DNA of 64,000 nucleotides from positions 4,216,001-4,280,000 of the forward strand of contig NZ_JAGINU010000001.1 in NCBI RefSeq assembly GCF_017876315.1. The letters are read 5' to 3'. Positions 44,750 to 52,968 of the stretch are shown piece after piece. Position numbers and translations under genes: made by a program. Below the pieces are notes generated by a model. It made no database searches. It saw only the letters and a program-made list of their open reading frames with translations, and was not told the origin of the DNA. Every line of letters begins with the position of its first letter. The first letter of the stretch is position 1. Source of the stretch: Pseudonocardia parietis. GTDB taxonomy: Bacteria; Actinomycetota; Actinomycetes; Mycobacteriales; Pseudonocardiaceae.

Positions 44750-45711
44750 CGGAGGCTCCCGGCGACCGGGACGAGCAGGGCGTGGTGCGGCACGGTCGGG
44801 TCCTCCAGGAGCAGGCGGGCGCCGTCGAGGGCGTCGCCGAGCGGGCGGGTACGGGTCAGGCCGCGCGCGGCCAGCGCGGTGTCGAGCGGTCCGGTCAGCA
44901 CGGCGCCGGCGTCGAGGAGGCCGCCGCCGCAGGCGACCCGGGTACCGCCGGCCGGATCCGCGCCGGGGAGCCGGTCCCGGGCGGCGGCCGCGGTGTCGGC
45001 GAGTGCGGTGGCGGCCCGGGCGACGATCGTGCCGGCGACCGGGTTCCCGCCGGATGCGGCGCCGAGGACGTCCCGGGCGAACGCGGCGATCTCCCGCGCC
45101 GGGTTGTCCGAGCCGTGCACCCGGGCGGGCAGTCCGTCCGGGTCGCCGAACCGGGCGCGCAGCAGGGTGAGCAGCGCGGGCGACCCGCCGGGCCGGCCGT
45201 CGTGGGCGCGCAGCGCGGCCGCCAGGCCGGCCCGCCCGATCGCGTGGCCACTGCCGTCGTCACCGAGCAGATGACCCCAGCCGTCGACGCGGGCGTGGCT
45301 GCCGTCGCCGTCGACCCCCAGGGCGACCGAGCCGGTGCCCACGGCCAGTACGACACCGGGCCCGCCGCCCAGCGCACCGGCGTGCCAGGTCGTCATGTCG
45401 CTGGTCAGCAGCACGCGCAGGGCCGGACCGAACCGGGCTCGCAGTCCGTCCGCGAGGTCGGTCGCGCGCTGCGGGGCCGACGCCAGCCCGGCCAGACCGG
45501 CGCCGACGGCGTCCGGCGTGGGCCAGCCGTCGGTGGCACCCGCGATCGCGGCGAGCGCGCGGACGACGCCGTCGCGATCGGCGATGCCGCCCGCGCCGGC
45601 CCACCGCCCGGTCGCCACCCGTGCGCCGCCCTCCACGAGCACCGCGCGACAGCCGGTCTTGCCGACGTCGAGCGCGAACAGCCTGGTCATCGCGCCACCG
45701 TCGCTGGTCAT
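44746..45711 (-). CDS. BadF/BadG-type N-acetylglucosamine kinase
   Basis: A 321-aa ASKHA-fold kinase. Phosphate-1 motif FALDVGKTGCRAVLVEGG, phosphate-2 VVLAVGTGSVALGVDGDGSH followed by GWGHLLGDDGSGHAIGR, and a C-terminal ACGGGLLDAGAVL. Relatives phosphorylate GlcNAc, and the surrounding murQ, anmK and nagA genes fit that. ATG 45711 overlaps the GntR stop (ATGA); a second ATG at 45690 comes from a 21-bp tandem duplication and would give 314 aa. Which start is used is uncertain. Confidence 0.85.
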   Translation of the reverse strand: MTSDGGAMTRLFALDVGKTGCRAVLVEGGARVATGRWAGAGGIADRDGVVRALAAIAGATDGWPTPDAVGAGLAGLASAPQRATDLADGLRARFGPALRVLLTSDMTTWHAGALGGGPGVVLAVGTGSVALGVDGDGSHARVDGWGHLLGDDGSGHAIGRAGLAAALRAHDGRPGGSPALLTLLRARFGDPDGLPARVHGSDNPAREIAAFARDVLGAASGGNPVAGTIVARAATALADTAAAARDRLPGADPAGGTRVACGGGLLDAGAVLTGPLDTALAARGLTRTRPLGDALDGARLLLEDPTVPHHALLVPVAGSLR

Positions 45712-45724
45712 CGCGCCACCGTCG
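45683..45724. repeat. 21-bp perfect tandem duplication at the GntR/kinase junction
   Basis: The 21-bp unit at 45683-45703 is repeated exactly at 45704-45724. It contains GGTCATCGCGCCACCG and so duplicates the kinase start codon and the codons around the GntR stop. The frame of the kinase is kept (21 = 7 codons). Confidence 0.85.
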
Positions 45725-46421
45725 GGACCGCGACCGGCGCGATCTCCGTCTCGATCCGGTACCGGTCGCCCCGGTAGACCGCGCGGACGAACTCGAGCAC
45801 CCGCCCGGCGTCGTCGCGGGTGGTGCGCTCGAACAGCAGCGCGGGGCTGTGCACCGGGACGCCGAGCAGCGTGGACTCGGGCCCGTCGGTGACCGTGGGC
45901 TCGATCGACTGCCGGCCGCCGGCCACCGCGTGACCGTGCCGGGCGAGCAGCTCGTAGTACGACGACGCCGCGAGGGTCTGCTCGTCCAGGCCGGGTACGA
46001 GATCGGCCGGGACGTGCAGGGTCTCCAGGGCCATCGGCTCGTCGTCGGCCAGGCGCAGCCGCAGTGCCCGGACGACGACGGCCTCCGGTGAGACCTCCAG
46101 GCGGCGGCCCAGCCGTGGACCGGCCGGGCCGGTCTCGAACTCGACGATCCGGGTGGCTGGGACCAGGCCGCGGGCCCGCATGTCGGCGGAGAACGACGTC
46201 GCGGTGAGCGCGTGCGCGATCCGTGGCCCGACGGCGAACACCCCGGCGCCCTGCCTGCGGCGCAGCCGGCCTGCCGCGACCAGCTCGTCGACGGCCCGGC
46301 GCAGCGTTGTCCGGGAGACGCCGACCTCGCGGGCCAGCTCGCGCTCGGGCGGGAGGGGCTCGCCCGCCGCCATCGCGTCCACCCGCTCGCGCAGCTCGTC
46401 GTGCAGACGGCGGTACTTCAT
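45708..46421 (-). CDS. GntR family regulator (HutC/DasR-type, UTRA domain)
   Basis: A 237-aa regulator. The winged helix-turn-helix covers about 1-72 (YRRLHDELRERVDAMAAGEP, LAREVGVSRTTLRRAVDELV, LRRRQGAGVFAV). The UTRA effector domain is about 90-235 (FSADMRARGLVPATRIVEFE, VRALRLRLADDEPMALETLH). UTRA regulators such as NagR/DasR sense phosphorylated amino sugars. It sits between the kinase genes and the divergent nagB-like/nagA pair, so it probably controls both directions through the palindrome at 46439. Confidence 0.9.
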   Translation of the reverse strand: MKYRRLHDELRERVDAMAAGEPLPPERELAREVGVSRTTLRRAVDELVAAGRLRRRQGAGVFAVGPRIAHALTATSFSADMRARGLVPATRIVEFETGPAGPRLGRRLEVSPEAVVVRALRLRLADDEPMALETLHVPADLVPGLDEQTLAASSYYELLARHGHAVAGGRQSIEPTVTDGPESTLLGVPVHSPALLFERTTRDDAGRVLEFVRAVYRGDRYRIETEIAPVAVPTVAR

Positions 46422-46438
46422 CGGGCCTCCTCAAAAGA

Positions 46439-46453
46439 TGGACCAGTGGTACA
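46439..46453. promoter_or_regulatory. Candidate GntR operator between gntR and the SIS-nagA operon
   Basis: TGGACCA-G-TGGTACA, an imperfect 7-bp inverted repeat (one mismatch), 18 bp upstream of the gntR start. The sequence resembles the TGGT/ACCA arms known for DasR/NagR-type HutC sites. Confidence 0.55.
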
Positions 46454-46519
46454 GTTTTGTCCGCCGAAGCGCAAGACCCGGCGGCACACGACCGGTCCGG
46501 CGACCCGACGAGGAGCCCC

Positions 46520-47575
46520 GTGCCCGATACCCCCGGCACCCTGATGGCGGCCGAGATCGCCGAGCAGCCCGCCGTCTGGCGCCGGCTGCTCGCCGCCGCC
46601 GGCCCGGCCGGAGAGTCCGGTGTGGACCGGGCGGCGGCGCTGGTCCGGGCCCGCGCGCCGCGCTTCGTGCTGTTCGCCGCCCGCGGCACCAGCGACCACG
46701 CCGCGCTGTACGCCAAGTACCTGACCGAGATCCGGCTCGGCCTGCCCGCCGGGATGGTGTCGCCCTCGACGCTCACCGCCTACGCCGCGCAGCCGGACCT
46801 GCGCGACGTGCTGCTGGTGGCCGTCAGCCAGTCCGGCGGCTCGCCGGATCTGCTGCGCTGCGTCGAGGTGGCCCGCGACCGGGGCGCGCTGACCCTCGCG
46901 GTGACCAACAACCCGGGCTCGGCGCTGGCGGACGCGGCGGACGCGCAGGTCGACGTGCTCGCCGGGCCCGAGCGCTCGGTGGCCGCGACGAAGACCTACA
47001 CCGCCCAGCTCCTGGCCCTGTACCTGCTGGTCTCGGCCGTCCGGGGCGAGGACGACGCCCGCGCGGCTGCGCTGCCCGACCTCGGGGACCAGGTCCTGGA
47101 CGGCTGTATGGACGCCGTCGCGGCGGCCGCGAGCGGCTACCGGTTCGCCCAGCGGCTGGTCACCACGGGGCGCGGCTACTCCTACCCGACGGCCCGCGAG
47201 GCTGCGCTCAAGCTGATGGAGACCGCCTACGTCTCGGCGCAGGCGTTCTCCGGGGCGGACCTGCTGCACGGACCGCTCGCCCTGGTCGACCCGCTGGTCC
47301 CGGTGCTGGCGGTCGTCTCCCCCGGCGCGGGAGGCGCGGCGATGGCGCCGGTGCTGGAGTCGCTCGCCGCGCGCCACGCCGACGTCCTGCGGATCGGCGG
47401 CCACGGCAGCCCGGGTCCCGGCCCCGGCATCGCGCTGCCGCAGGCGCCCGCCGAGGAGCTCGCCTCGCTGCTGGAGATCCTTCCGCTGCAGCTGCTGGCC
47501 CACCGCGTCGCCGTGGCGCGGGGCGGGGACCCGGACACCCCGCGCGGACTGCACAAGGTGACGGAGACGCTGTGA
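46520..47575 (+). CDS. SIS-domain aminosugar isomerase/deaminase (NagB-II-like)
   Basis: A 351-aa protein with two SIS domains like the isomerase half of GlmS but without the glutaminase part. Domain 1 has APRFVLFAARGTSDHAALYA and LLVAVSQSGGSPDLLRCVEV; domain 2 has VTTGRGYSYPTAREAALKLM and YVSAQAFSGADLLHGPLAL. Such stand-alone proteins deaminate glucosamine-6-phosphate to fructose-6-phosphate. GTG 46520 has AGGAG upstream. It overlaps nagA by 4 bp (GTGA), so the pair completes GlcNAc-6-P catabolism. Confidence 0.88.
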   Translation: MPDTPGTLMAAEIAEQPAVWRRLLAAAGPAGESGVDRAAALVRARAPRFVLFAARGTSDHAALYAKYLTEIRLGLPAGMVSPSTLTAYAAQPDLRDVLLVAVSQSGGSPDLLRCVEVARDRGALTLAVTNNPGSALADAADAQVDVLAGPERSVAATKTYTAQLLALYLLVSAVRGEDDARAAALPDLGDQVLDGCMDAVAAAASGYRFAQRLVTTGRGYSYPTAREAALKLMETAYVSAQAFSGADLLHGPLALVDPLVPVLAVVSPGAGGAAMAPVLESLAARHADVLRIGGHGSPGPGPGIALPQAPAEELASLLEILPLQLLAHRVAVARGGDPDTPRGLHKVTETL

Positions 47576-48696
47576 ACGAGCTGATCGCCGCGGATGCCCT
47601 GGTGACCGGGGACGGTTCGCCGGCCGGACCGGGCTGGGTCGAGCTGGCCGGTGGCCGGGTCACCGGGGCCGGTACCGGGATCCCGCCGCGTCCGCCGGAC
47701 CGGCGGGGCGCCGTCGTCGTACCCGGGTTCGTGGACGTGCACTGTCACGGCGGGGGCGGCGCGTCCTTCGGGGCCGACGCCGACTCCTCGGCCCGGGCGG
47801 CCGCGTTCCACGCCGCGCACGGCACCACGACGGTGCTCGCCTCCCTGGTCACCCTGTCCCCTCCCGACCTGCTCGAAGCGGTGCGCGGGCTGGCGCCGCT
47901 CGTGGACGACGGCGTGCTGGCCGGGGTCCATCTGGAGGGGCCGTGGCTGGCCGCGTCCCGGTGCGGGGCACACGATCCCGCCCTGCTCCGCGACCCCGAC
48001 CCGGGTGAGCTGGGTCCGCTGCTCGACACCGGGACGGTCGCCATGGTGACCCTCGCCCCAGAGCTGGCGGGCGGCCTCGACGCGATCGCCCGGGTCGCCG
48101 CGGCGGGTGCGGTCGCCGCCGTCGGGCACACCGCCGCCGGTTACGACCTCACGCGCCGCGCGCTCGACGCCGGCGCCCGGGCCGGTACGCACCTGTTCAA
48201 CGCGATGGGCTCGCTGCACCACCGCGACCCGGGGCCGGTCGCCGCGCTGCTGGGCGACCCGCGTGCCGTCGTCGAACTGATCACCGACGGGGTGCACGTG
48301 CACCCGGCTCTCTGGGAGATCGTCGGCCGGACGGCGCCGGGGCGCGTCGCGGCGGTGACCGACGCGATGGCCGCGGCCGGGATGCCGGACGGGGACTTCC
48401 GGCTCGGCGATCTGGCCGTGCGGGTGACGGGCGGTGTCGCCCGCCTCGACGGAGGGACCATCGCCGGGTCGACCGCGACCGCCGACGCGCTGTTCCGCAA
48501 CCTCGTCGCCGCGGACCCCGGTCCTCGGGAGGAGGCACTCGCGCGGGCCGTGGCCTGGACGTCGACGACGCCGGCCGGTCTGCTGGGGCTCGACGACGTC
48601 GGGCACCTGCGGCCCGGCGCCCGCGCCGATGTGGTGCTGCTCGACGACGCCCTGCGGATCGAGACGGTTCTGCGCGCCGGCACCGTGGTGCGCTGA
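47572..48696 (+). CDS. nagA: N-acetylglucosamine-6-phosphate deacetylase
   Basis: A 374-aa metal-dependent amidohydrolase. The TIM-barrel entry is VVPGFVDVHCHGGGGASFGA with the HxH-type metal site; further ligands are in GVHLEGPWLAASRCGAHDP (Glu), VGHTAAGYD (His) and THLFNAMGSLHHRDPG (His). The catalytic Asp is in AAVTDAMAAAGMPDG. It converts GlcNAc-6-P from MurQ or the kinase into GlcN-6-P for the SIS deaminase. GTG 47572 overlaps the preceding stop. Confidence 0.94.
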   Translation: MNELIAADALVTGDGSPAGPGWVELAGGRVTGAGTGIPPRPPDRRGAVVVPGFVDVHCHGGGGASFGADADSSARAAAFHAAHGTTTVLASLVTLSPPDLLEAVRGLAPLVDDGVLAGVHLEGPWLAASRCGAHDPALLRDPDPGELGPLLDTGTVAMVTLAPELAGGLDAIARVAAAGAVAAVGHTAAGYDLTRRALDAGARAGTHLFNAMGSLHHRDPGPVAALLGDPRAVVELITDGVHVHPALWEIVGRTAPGRVAAVTDAMAAAGMPDGDFRLGDLAVRVTGGVARLDGGTIAGSTATADALFRNLVAADPGPREEALARAVAWTSTTPAGLLGLDDVGHLRPGARADVVLLDDALRIETVLRAGTVVR

Positions 48697-48704
48697 TCGC
48701 CGCA

Positions 48705-48720
48705 GGGTCGGGCCCGACCC
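48705..48720. terminator. Palindrome between convergent nagA and HNH genes
   Basis: GGGTCGGGCCCGACCC is a perfect 16-bp palindrome 8 bp after the nagA stop. The stem would have almost no loop, so termination is possible but uncertain. Confidence 0.4.
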
Positions 48721-48742
48721 GGCGCCGGGCACCCACACAGGT

Positions 48743-51139
48743 TCAGAACGGCGGAGGCACGTCCTCCCCAGGTTCGGCGCCATGCGGCACGGTGTCATCG
48801 GGCGCAGCGTCAGTGGGCTCAGTGTCGTCGGGTGCGGCGCCGTTGGGTGTGGCCCCGTTGGGTGTGGCGATGCCGGGTGGTGCGTGGTCCTTGCCCGGTG
48901 GGGCGCGGTCGCGTCGGCGCAGGTCGGGCTGTTCGTGGTCGATGTCGTAGGCCGGATGGTCGAACCAGGGTTCGGGGTCGCGGTGGACCGGCCGGGTCGG
49001 GGGCGGCAGGATCGGTTCGGGCTCGACGGGGTAGTGCCGCCCGAGTGGGCTGGTCCAGATGAAGTGGCCGGGTTCGGGCTGCTCGAGGCGCCATCCGCCC
49101 TTGGACTTGAGCATGTGGTGATGGCGACACAGTGGTGCCAGGTCGTCGTGGGTGGTGGTGCCCCCGCGACCGTGGTTGATCGTGTGGTCCTGGTCGCAGC
49201 GTCGGGCCGAGGTACGGCACCCGGGATGCACGCAGGTCCGATCGCGGACCTCGGTGTGGCGGCGCAGCGGCGCGGACGGGAACCGGGCGGTGGGGTCGGC
49301 ATCGAGTTCGGCCCAGAGCTCGTCTCGTTGACGGTGGAGCTGGTAGCGGGTGGCGATGTCGGTGATCACCCCGGTCCAGCGGCCGTGCTGTGCCGCGGTG
49401 GCGGTCAGGGTGGCGAGCTGGGTTTCGGGGATATGGAGTTCGACGATCCCGCCGGGCGGTCCGGTGGGGTCGCGGGGTGTGGGTCGGTGGCGGGTGAGGC
49501 CTTCGGCCAGGAGGTGTCCGTGGTCGTCGACGATGACCCAGCGCCATTGGGCGCGGCGTTGGCGGGCGACGATGCGGCGGGCAGTGTGGGCGGGGATCGG
49601 GCCCCAGCCGGGTAGTTCGGCGGCGCGGTCGTCGAGGCCGAGTAGGGTGCTGAGTGGGACCCGGACCTCGACACCGAGGCTGCTGCGCGGGCTCGCCGTC
49701 GTGGCGCTGCCGGCCGGTCGGGTCTCGCGATCGCGGCCCCCGGTCGGCGAACCACTCGTGTCCGGTCCATCGGGCTCGGGGCCACTGGGACCGGGGTCAG
49801 AGCCGGAGCCGGAGCCGGGGCCGGGGGCGGGTTCCTCGGGCCCGGAATCATCCGGCCCGGACCCGCCGGACCCAGGCTCCCCCACCTCGGGCTCGCCGGA
49901 GCCAGGCTCGTCGGACCCGGGTTCGTCGGACCGGGCTTCACCGGACGTGGGTTCGCTCGACTCGGCCTCACTGGACGCGGGGCCACCGGCTGCGGGGTCA
50001 TCAGATGCGGGGTCACTGGGTGCGGCGGCGCCGAAGGTGCCCACCATGGCCGCGCCGGGCCCGGCCGCGCCGGCCTCGGATTCCTCGGAGCTGGGCTCCC
50101 CGGACCCGGGCTCGCCTGGCTCTGGCTCCCCGGGCTCGGGGCTGCCGGAGTCGGGGCCGGGACTGGGCGGGCCGGTAGCGGGCCGGTCGGAGACAGCACC
50201 CGCTTGACCGGACCCACCATCACCAGACCCGGCATCACCAGACCCGGGGGTGCCGGACCCGGGAGTGCCGGCGCCGGTCTCACCGGACTCGGTGTCGCTC
50301 ACGGTCGTGCCGGGATCGGCGTGGCCGGCGAAGCGTTCCAGTAGCGCCTGCAGGATCTCGGCGCGGTTCAGCCCGTGCAGTGATCCGTCGAGCAGGCCCA
50401 GTACGAGGTCGGCTCGGACCTGGTCCAAGGTGCCGGGGTGACCGTCGTGGCGGGCAGCCCGGGCCAGGGCATCCAGGCGTTCCCAGGCTGCGGCGGCCTC
50501 GTCGGCCGGTAGCCCGCTCGCCGACAGCACTGCGGTGCCGTCGGCGCACAGGTAGGCCACCACCTGACGGTCCCGGATCGCCTTGCGGTAGCGGCGCTCG
50601 TAGTAGGCCGGATCCAGCTCCAGAACCAGACGCTTGATCCGCTCCGCGATCTGCCCGGTGGTCAGCCGGGGCGCATGCGGCAGGACCGCCGCACACACTG
50701 CGGCGATCTGGTCGGCGGGTAGGTCGCCCAGGTGCTGGGCGAAGACCCGGGCCTTGCCGCGGTCGATGTGGCCCTGCGACAACGCCGCCTGCACCTGCGG
50801 CAACGCGTGCACCAGCACGAACGCTAAATCGGTCTCCGACTCTGCGGCGCGTCGGGTCCAGGCCAGGGCGGCGCGGACCTCGTCGGCGCCGTAGAGCTCG
50901 GGGGTGTCGGCGCGGCGGACCTCCAGGGGCCCGGCGAACGGGCGCCGGCACACGACCTCGGCCATCGTGGCGAACATCCGGGCCTGCTCGTGGGCGAGCT
51001 GGCGGGACTGGGCGACCAGGACGTCACCGATGTCGTCATTGGGGACCCGGTCAAGGTCGAGGCCGGCGAGTGTGGTGGCCAGCTCGGGGCCGGGCGACAG
51101 CGCCGCCAGCCCTTCTGGAATCACCTGCCCGACCACCAT
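48743..51139 (-). CDS. DUF222 and HNH endonuclease protein (REP13E12-like)
   Basis: A 798-aa protein. The DUF222 region is about 1-285 (QSRQLAHEQARMFATMAEVV, ALSQGHIDRGKARVFAQHLG). From about 285 to 480 it is a low-complexity Pro/Gly/Ser/Glu/Asp linker with repeats such as GSDEPGSGEPEVGEPGSGG. The HNH nuclease lies at about 640-700: CVHPGCRTSARRCDQDHTIN, GRGGTTTHDDLAPLCRHHHM, so the zinc Cys and catalytic His-Asn-His are present. ATG 51139. Members are often part of dispersed repeat families in actinobacteria; the biological role is unclear. It lies next to an IS element. Confidence 0.88.
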   Translation of the reverse strand: MVVGQVIPEGLAALSPGPELATTLAGLDLDRVPNDDIGDVLVAQSRQLAHEQARMFATMAEVVCRRPFAGPLEVRRADTPELYGADEVRAALAWTRRAAESETDLAFVLVHALPQVQAALSQGHIDRGKARVFAQHLGDLPADQIAAVCAAVLPHAPRLTTGQIAERIKRLVLELDPAYYERRYRKAIRDRQVVAYLCADGTAVLSASGLPADEAAAAWERLDALARAARHDGHPGTLDQVRADLVLGLLDGSLHGLNRAEILQALLERFAGHADPGTTVSDTESGETGAGTPGSGTPGSGDAGSGDGGSGQAGAVSDRPATGPPSPGPDSGSPEPGEPEPGEPGSGEPSSEESEAGAAGPGAAMVGTFGAAAPSDPASDDPAAGGPASSEAESSEPTSGEARSDEPGSDEPGSGEPEVGEPGSGGSGPDDSGPEEPAPGPGSGSGSDPGPSGPEPDGPDTSGSPTGGRDRETRPAGSATTASPRSSLGVEVRVPLSTLLGLDDRAAELPGWGPIPAHTARRIVARQRRAQWRWVIVDDHGHLLAEGLTRHRPTPRDPTGPPGGIVELHIPETQLATLTATAAQHGRWTGVITDIATRYQLHRQRDELWAELDADPTARFPSAPLRRHTEVRDRTCVHPGCRTSARRCDQDHTINHGRGGTTTHDDLAPLCRHHHMLKSKGGWRLEQPEPGHFIWTSPLGRHYPVEPEPILPPPTRPVHRDPEPWFDHPAYDIDHEQPDLRRRDRAPPGKDHAPPGIATPNGATPNGAAPDDTEPTDAAPDDTVPHGAEPGEDVPPPF

Positions 51140-51172
51140 GAATCGAACATACCGTCGACCCCCGACAGTTTC

Positions 51173-51187
51173 GGTCCACGACCGAAC
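51173..51187. repeat. Left copy of the 15-bp target-site duplication
   Basis: GGTCCACGACCGAAC directly abuts the left end of the IS481-like element. An identical copy directly abuts the right end at 52639-52653. The site itself is part of a palindrome (TTCGGTC-CAC-GACCGAA). Confidence 0.8.
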
Positions 51188-52638
51188 TGTGATGTCTCAA
51201 GACATCGGTGACAGTTCTGCCTCAGGACATCGGTGACGGTTGATGTGTCAGGACTTCGGTGACGCTCCCGGGTTCTTCGGCTGTCTTCCGCGGGGTCGAC
51301 CGTTGCCGACGTAGTTGGTGCCGGGAGTGGGTCTGGTGCGTTCGGCGAGGATCTCGCCTTCGAGGTCGGTGACGGTGATCGTGTCGCCGGGCTGGTCGCC
51401 GTCGCTGACGACGAGGACATGTTCGAACGCGTGGGCGACGCCGATCTTGTAGAGCACCTTGTCGACGTGGACGACTCCGGCGGAGCTCGCCGTTCTCAGG
51501 CGTGTGCCGGCGGGTAGGCCTTCCGGTGGCTTCGGTCGGGGCCGCATGGCGGGGGCCGGCGGCCGGTAGACCGGCCGGTCCGGTTTCGGGCGGGGTGGAT
51601 CGGCCTTGGCCGTCGCCTCCCACGCGGCCTGCGGCGGTGATTCGCCCGGGCAGCCCTTGGTGAGGGCGCTCGGTGTTGTAGACGTGGTCGAAGGCGTCGA
51701 TCTGGGCCTGGAGCTGCGCGAGTGTGGCGGCGAGCGGTTGCTTGTCGAGGTAGCGGAACAGGGGTCTGGTGGAAGCGTTCGTTCTTGCCTTGGGTGGTCG
51801 GCTTGTGCGGCTTGCCGGTGATCGCCTCGACACCCAGCGCGGCGACATGTGCGACGAGCTGGCCGACCAGGCCGCGACGCGACGGGTTGAGCGCGAGCCC
51901 GTTGTCCGACAGCAGCCGTTGCGGCACACCGTGAGCGGCCACGGCCTTGTCGAAGATCGCGATCGCGTCCCGGGCGGTCTCACCGGCCGCGGCGTGGGAA
52001 GCGACCGCGTAGCGGGAGTGGTCATCGATGAGCTGGAAGATCACGCACTTGCGTCCGCCGGTCAGCACGTACTCGGTGGCATCGAGTTGCCAGCACGCGT
52101 TGGGCGCCGGGCGAGCCGCGCTCGAGGCGTCCGGGCTGGACCACGGCCCGATCAGCGTGCACGAGAAGATGCGTGCGATGGGGCTGGCCTCGGTGCCCTC
52201 GACGGCGTCGCTGGCGCGGATCTTCCGTGAGGCCGGTGTCGCCCGGCTGGAGCCGCGCAAGAAGCCCCGCTCGGCGTGGCGGCGGTTCGTCTACGCACCT
52301 GGACGGCCTGGGCCTTGACCTGCTCGGTCAGCCTCGACGGGCTCGACCTCGGCCGTCTGGACCTGGGCTCGAGCACCGCCGCAGGCCCGTCAACGCGAGC
52401 GCGCTTGCGCAGCTCGTAGAACGACTTACGCGAGATATCGTGCTCGATACAGAACGTCGAGACCGCCCCCCGCGGCGCGTCGTCAGGCCACTGCGAGATC
52501 GCAAGGCGGACACGGGGAGCGATGGGTTCACGGGCAGCCACCACGGCAGCCTCACGATGGAAGTGTCACCACCAAGAACGCCCACAGGGTCACCGATGTC
52601 CTGACACAAAATCGTCACCTATGTCCTGAGACATGACA
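51188..52638. mobile_element. IS481-family insertion sequence
   Basis: A 1451-bp element. Terminal inverted repeats begin TGTGATGTCTCAAGACATCG on the left and TGTCATGTCTCAGGACATAG on the right (minus strand); about 25 positions match with three or four mismatches. Subterminal copies of the same motif lie at 51219-51237, 51244-51263 and, inverted, 52589-52608 (the last two match 19 of 20), probably transposase-binding sites. It is flanked by a perfect 15-bp duplication, within the range known for IS481. The transposase inside is broken. Confidence 0.85.
51248..52544 (-). pseudogene. IS481-family transposase, inverted internally and frameshifted
   Basis: Minus-strand pieces: helix-turn-helix part from ATG 52544 (LAISQWPDDAPRGAVSTFCI) to about 52320; the DDE core WQLDATEYVLTGGRKCVIFQ and LLSDNGLALNPSRRG to about 51765; then YLDKQPLAATLAQLQAQIDA in a second frame; then the C-terminus VLYKIGVAHAFEHVLVVSDG in a third frame ending TGTCACCGAAGTCC-side at 51248. 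The section that should join HTH and DDE parts (ARIFREAGVARLEPRKKPRS, WRRFVY) is read on the plus strand at about 52112-52301, so that piece is inverted. Frameshifts are near 51763 and 51640. It cannot make a transposase. Confidence 0.85.
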
Positions 52639-52653
52639 GGTCCACGACCGAAC
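52639..52653. repeat. Right copy of the 15-bp target-site duplication
   Basis: Identical to 51173-51187 and directly abutting the right end of the IS. The following 129 bp up to the small zinc-protein gene hold no recognised feature. Confidence 0.8.
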
Positions 52654-52782
52654 CGAGCCCCTCCGAACCTGCACCGGCAGCTCGCTCGGCAGGTCGGGAC
52701 TGCACAACTTTCGACAGATCGATGCCGAGTTCTTCCTCGGCGAACGAGGCAGTCGAGCAGCTGAGCAGCTGAGCGGAGTGAC

Positions 52783-52968
52783 TCACCACCACTCGACGTC
52801 GAGCTTGGACTCGATGTCGCGCACGTGCCGGCGGGCACAGGCCGGGCACAGCCACCCGTCGCGACCACACTCGTCCCGATCGGATACCCAGCCCGCGATG
52901 CCCGCCGCGCCAGGACTCTCCGGTCGCGCCGTCCCGCAGAGCCGACAGATGCGCACCGGCGCGGTCAC
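52783..52968 (-). CDS. Small zinc-ribbon-like protein
   Basis: A 61-aa protein starting (GTG 52968) MTAPVRICRLCGTARPESPG and ending CPACARRHVRDIESKLDVEWW in two blocks. Two Cys-x-x-Cys pairs (CRLC and CPAC) suggest one zinc site. The ending ARRHVRDIESKLDVEWW is a pattern I recognise from small actinobacterial proteins of unknown function. Its start overlaps the end of the symporter pseudogene, so the two were once one operon. It looks intact although its neighbour is destroyed. Confidence 0.75.
   Translation of the reverse strand: MTAPVRICRLCGTARPESPGAAGIAGWVSDRDECGRDGWLCPACARRHVRDIESKLDVEWW

Noticed and set aside
49800..50300. Repeat array in the HNH gene looking like a CRISPR or minisatellite
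   Set aside because: It is codon-level low complexity (Gly-Ser-Glu-Pro units) in an open frame, without constant spacer structure.
51188..51263. Two nested IS elements, because repeat copies occur at several positions near each end
   Set aside because: The 15-bp direct repeats abut only the outermost inverted repeats, so a single element with subterminal repeats explains the pattern.
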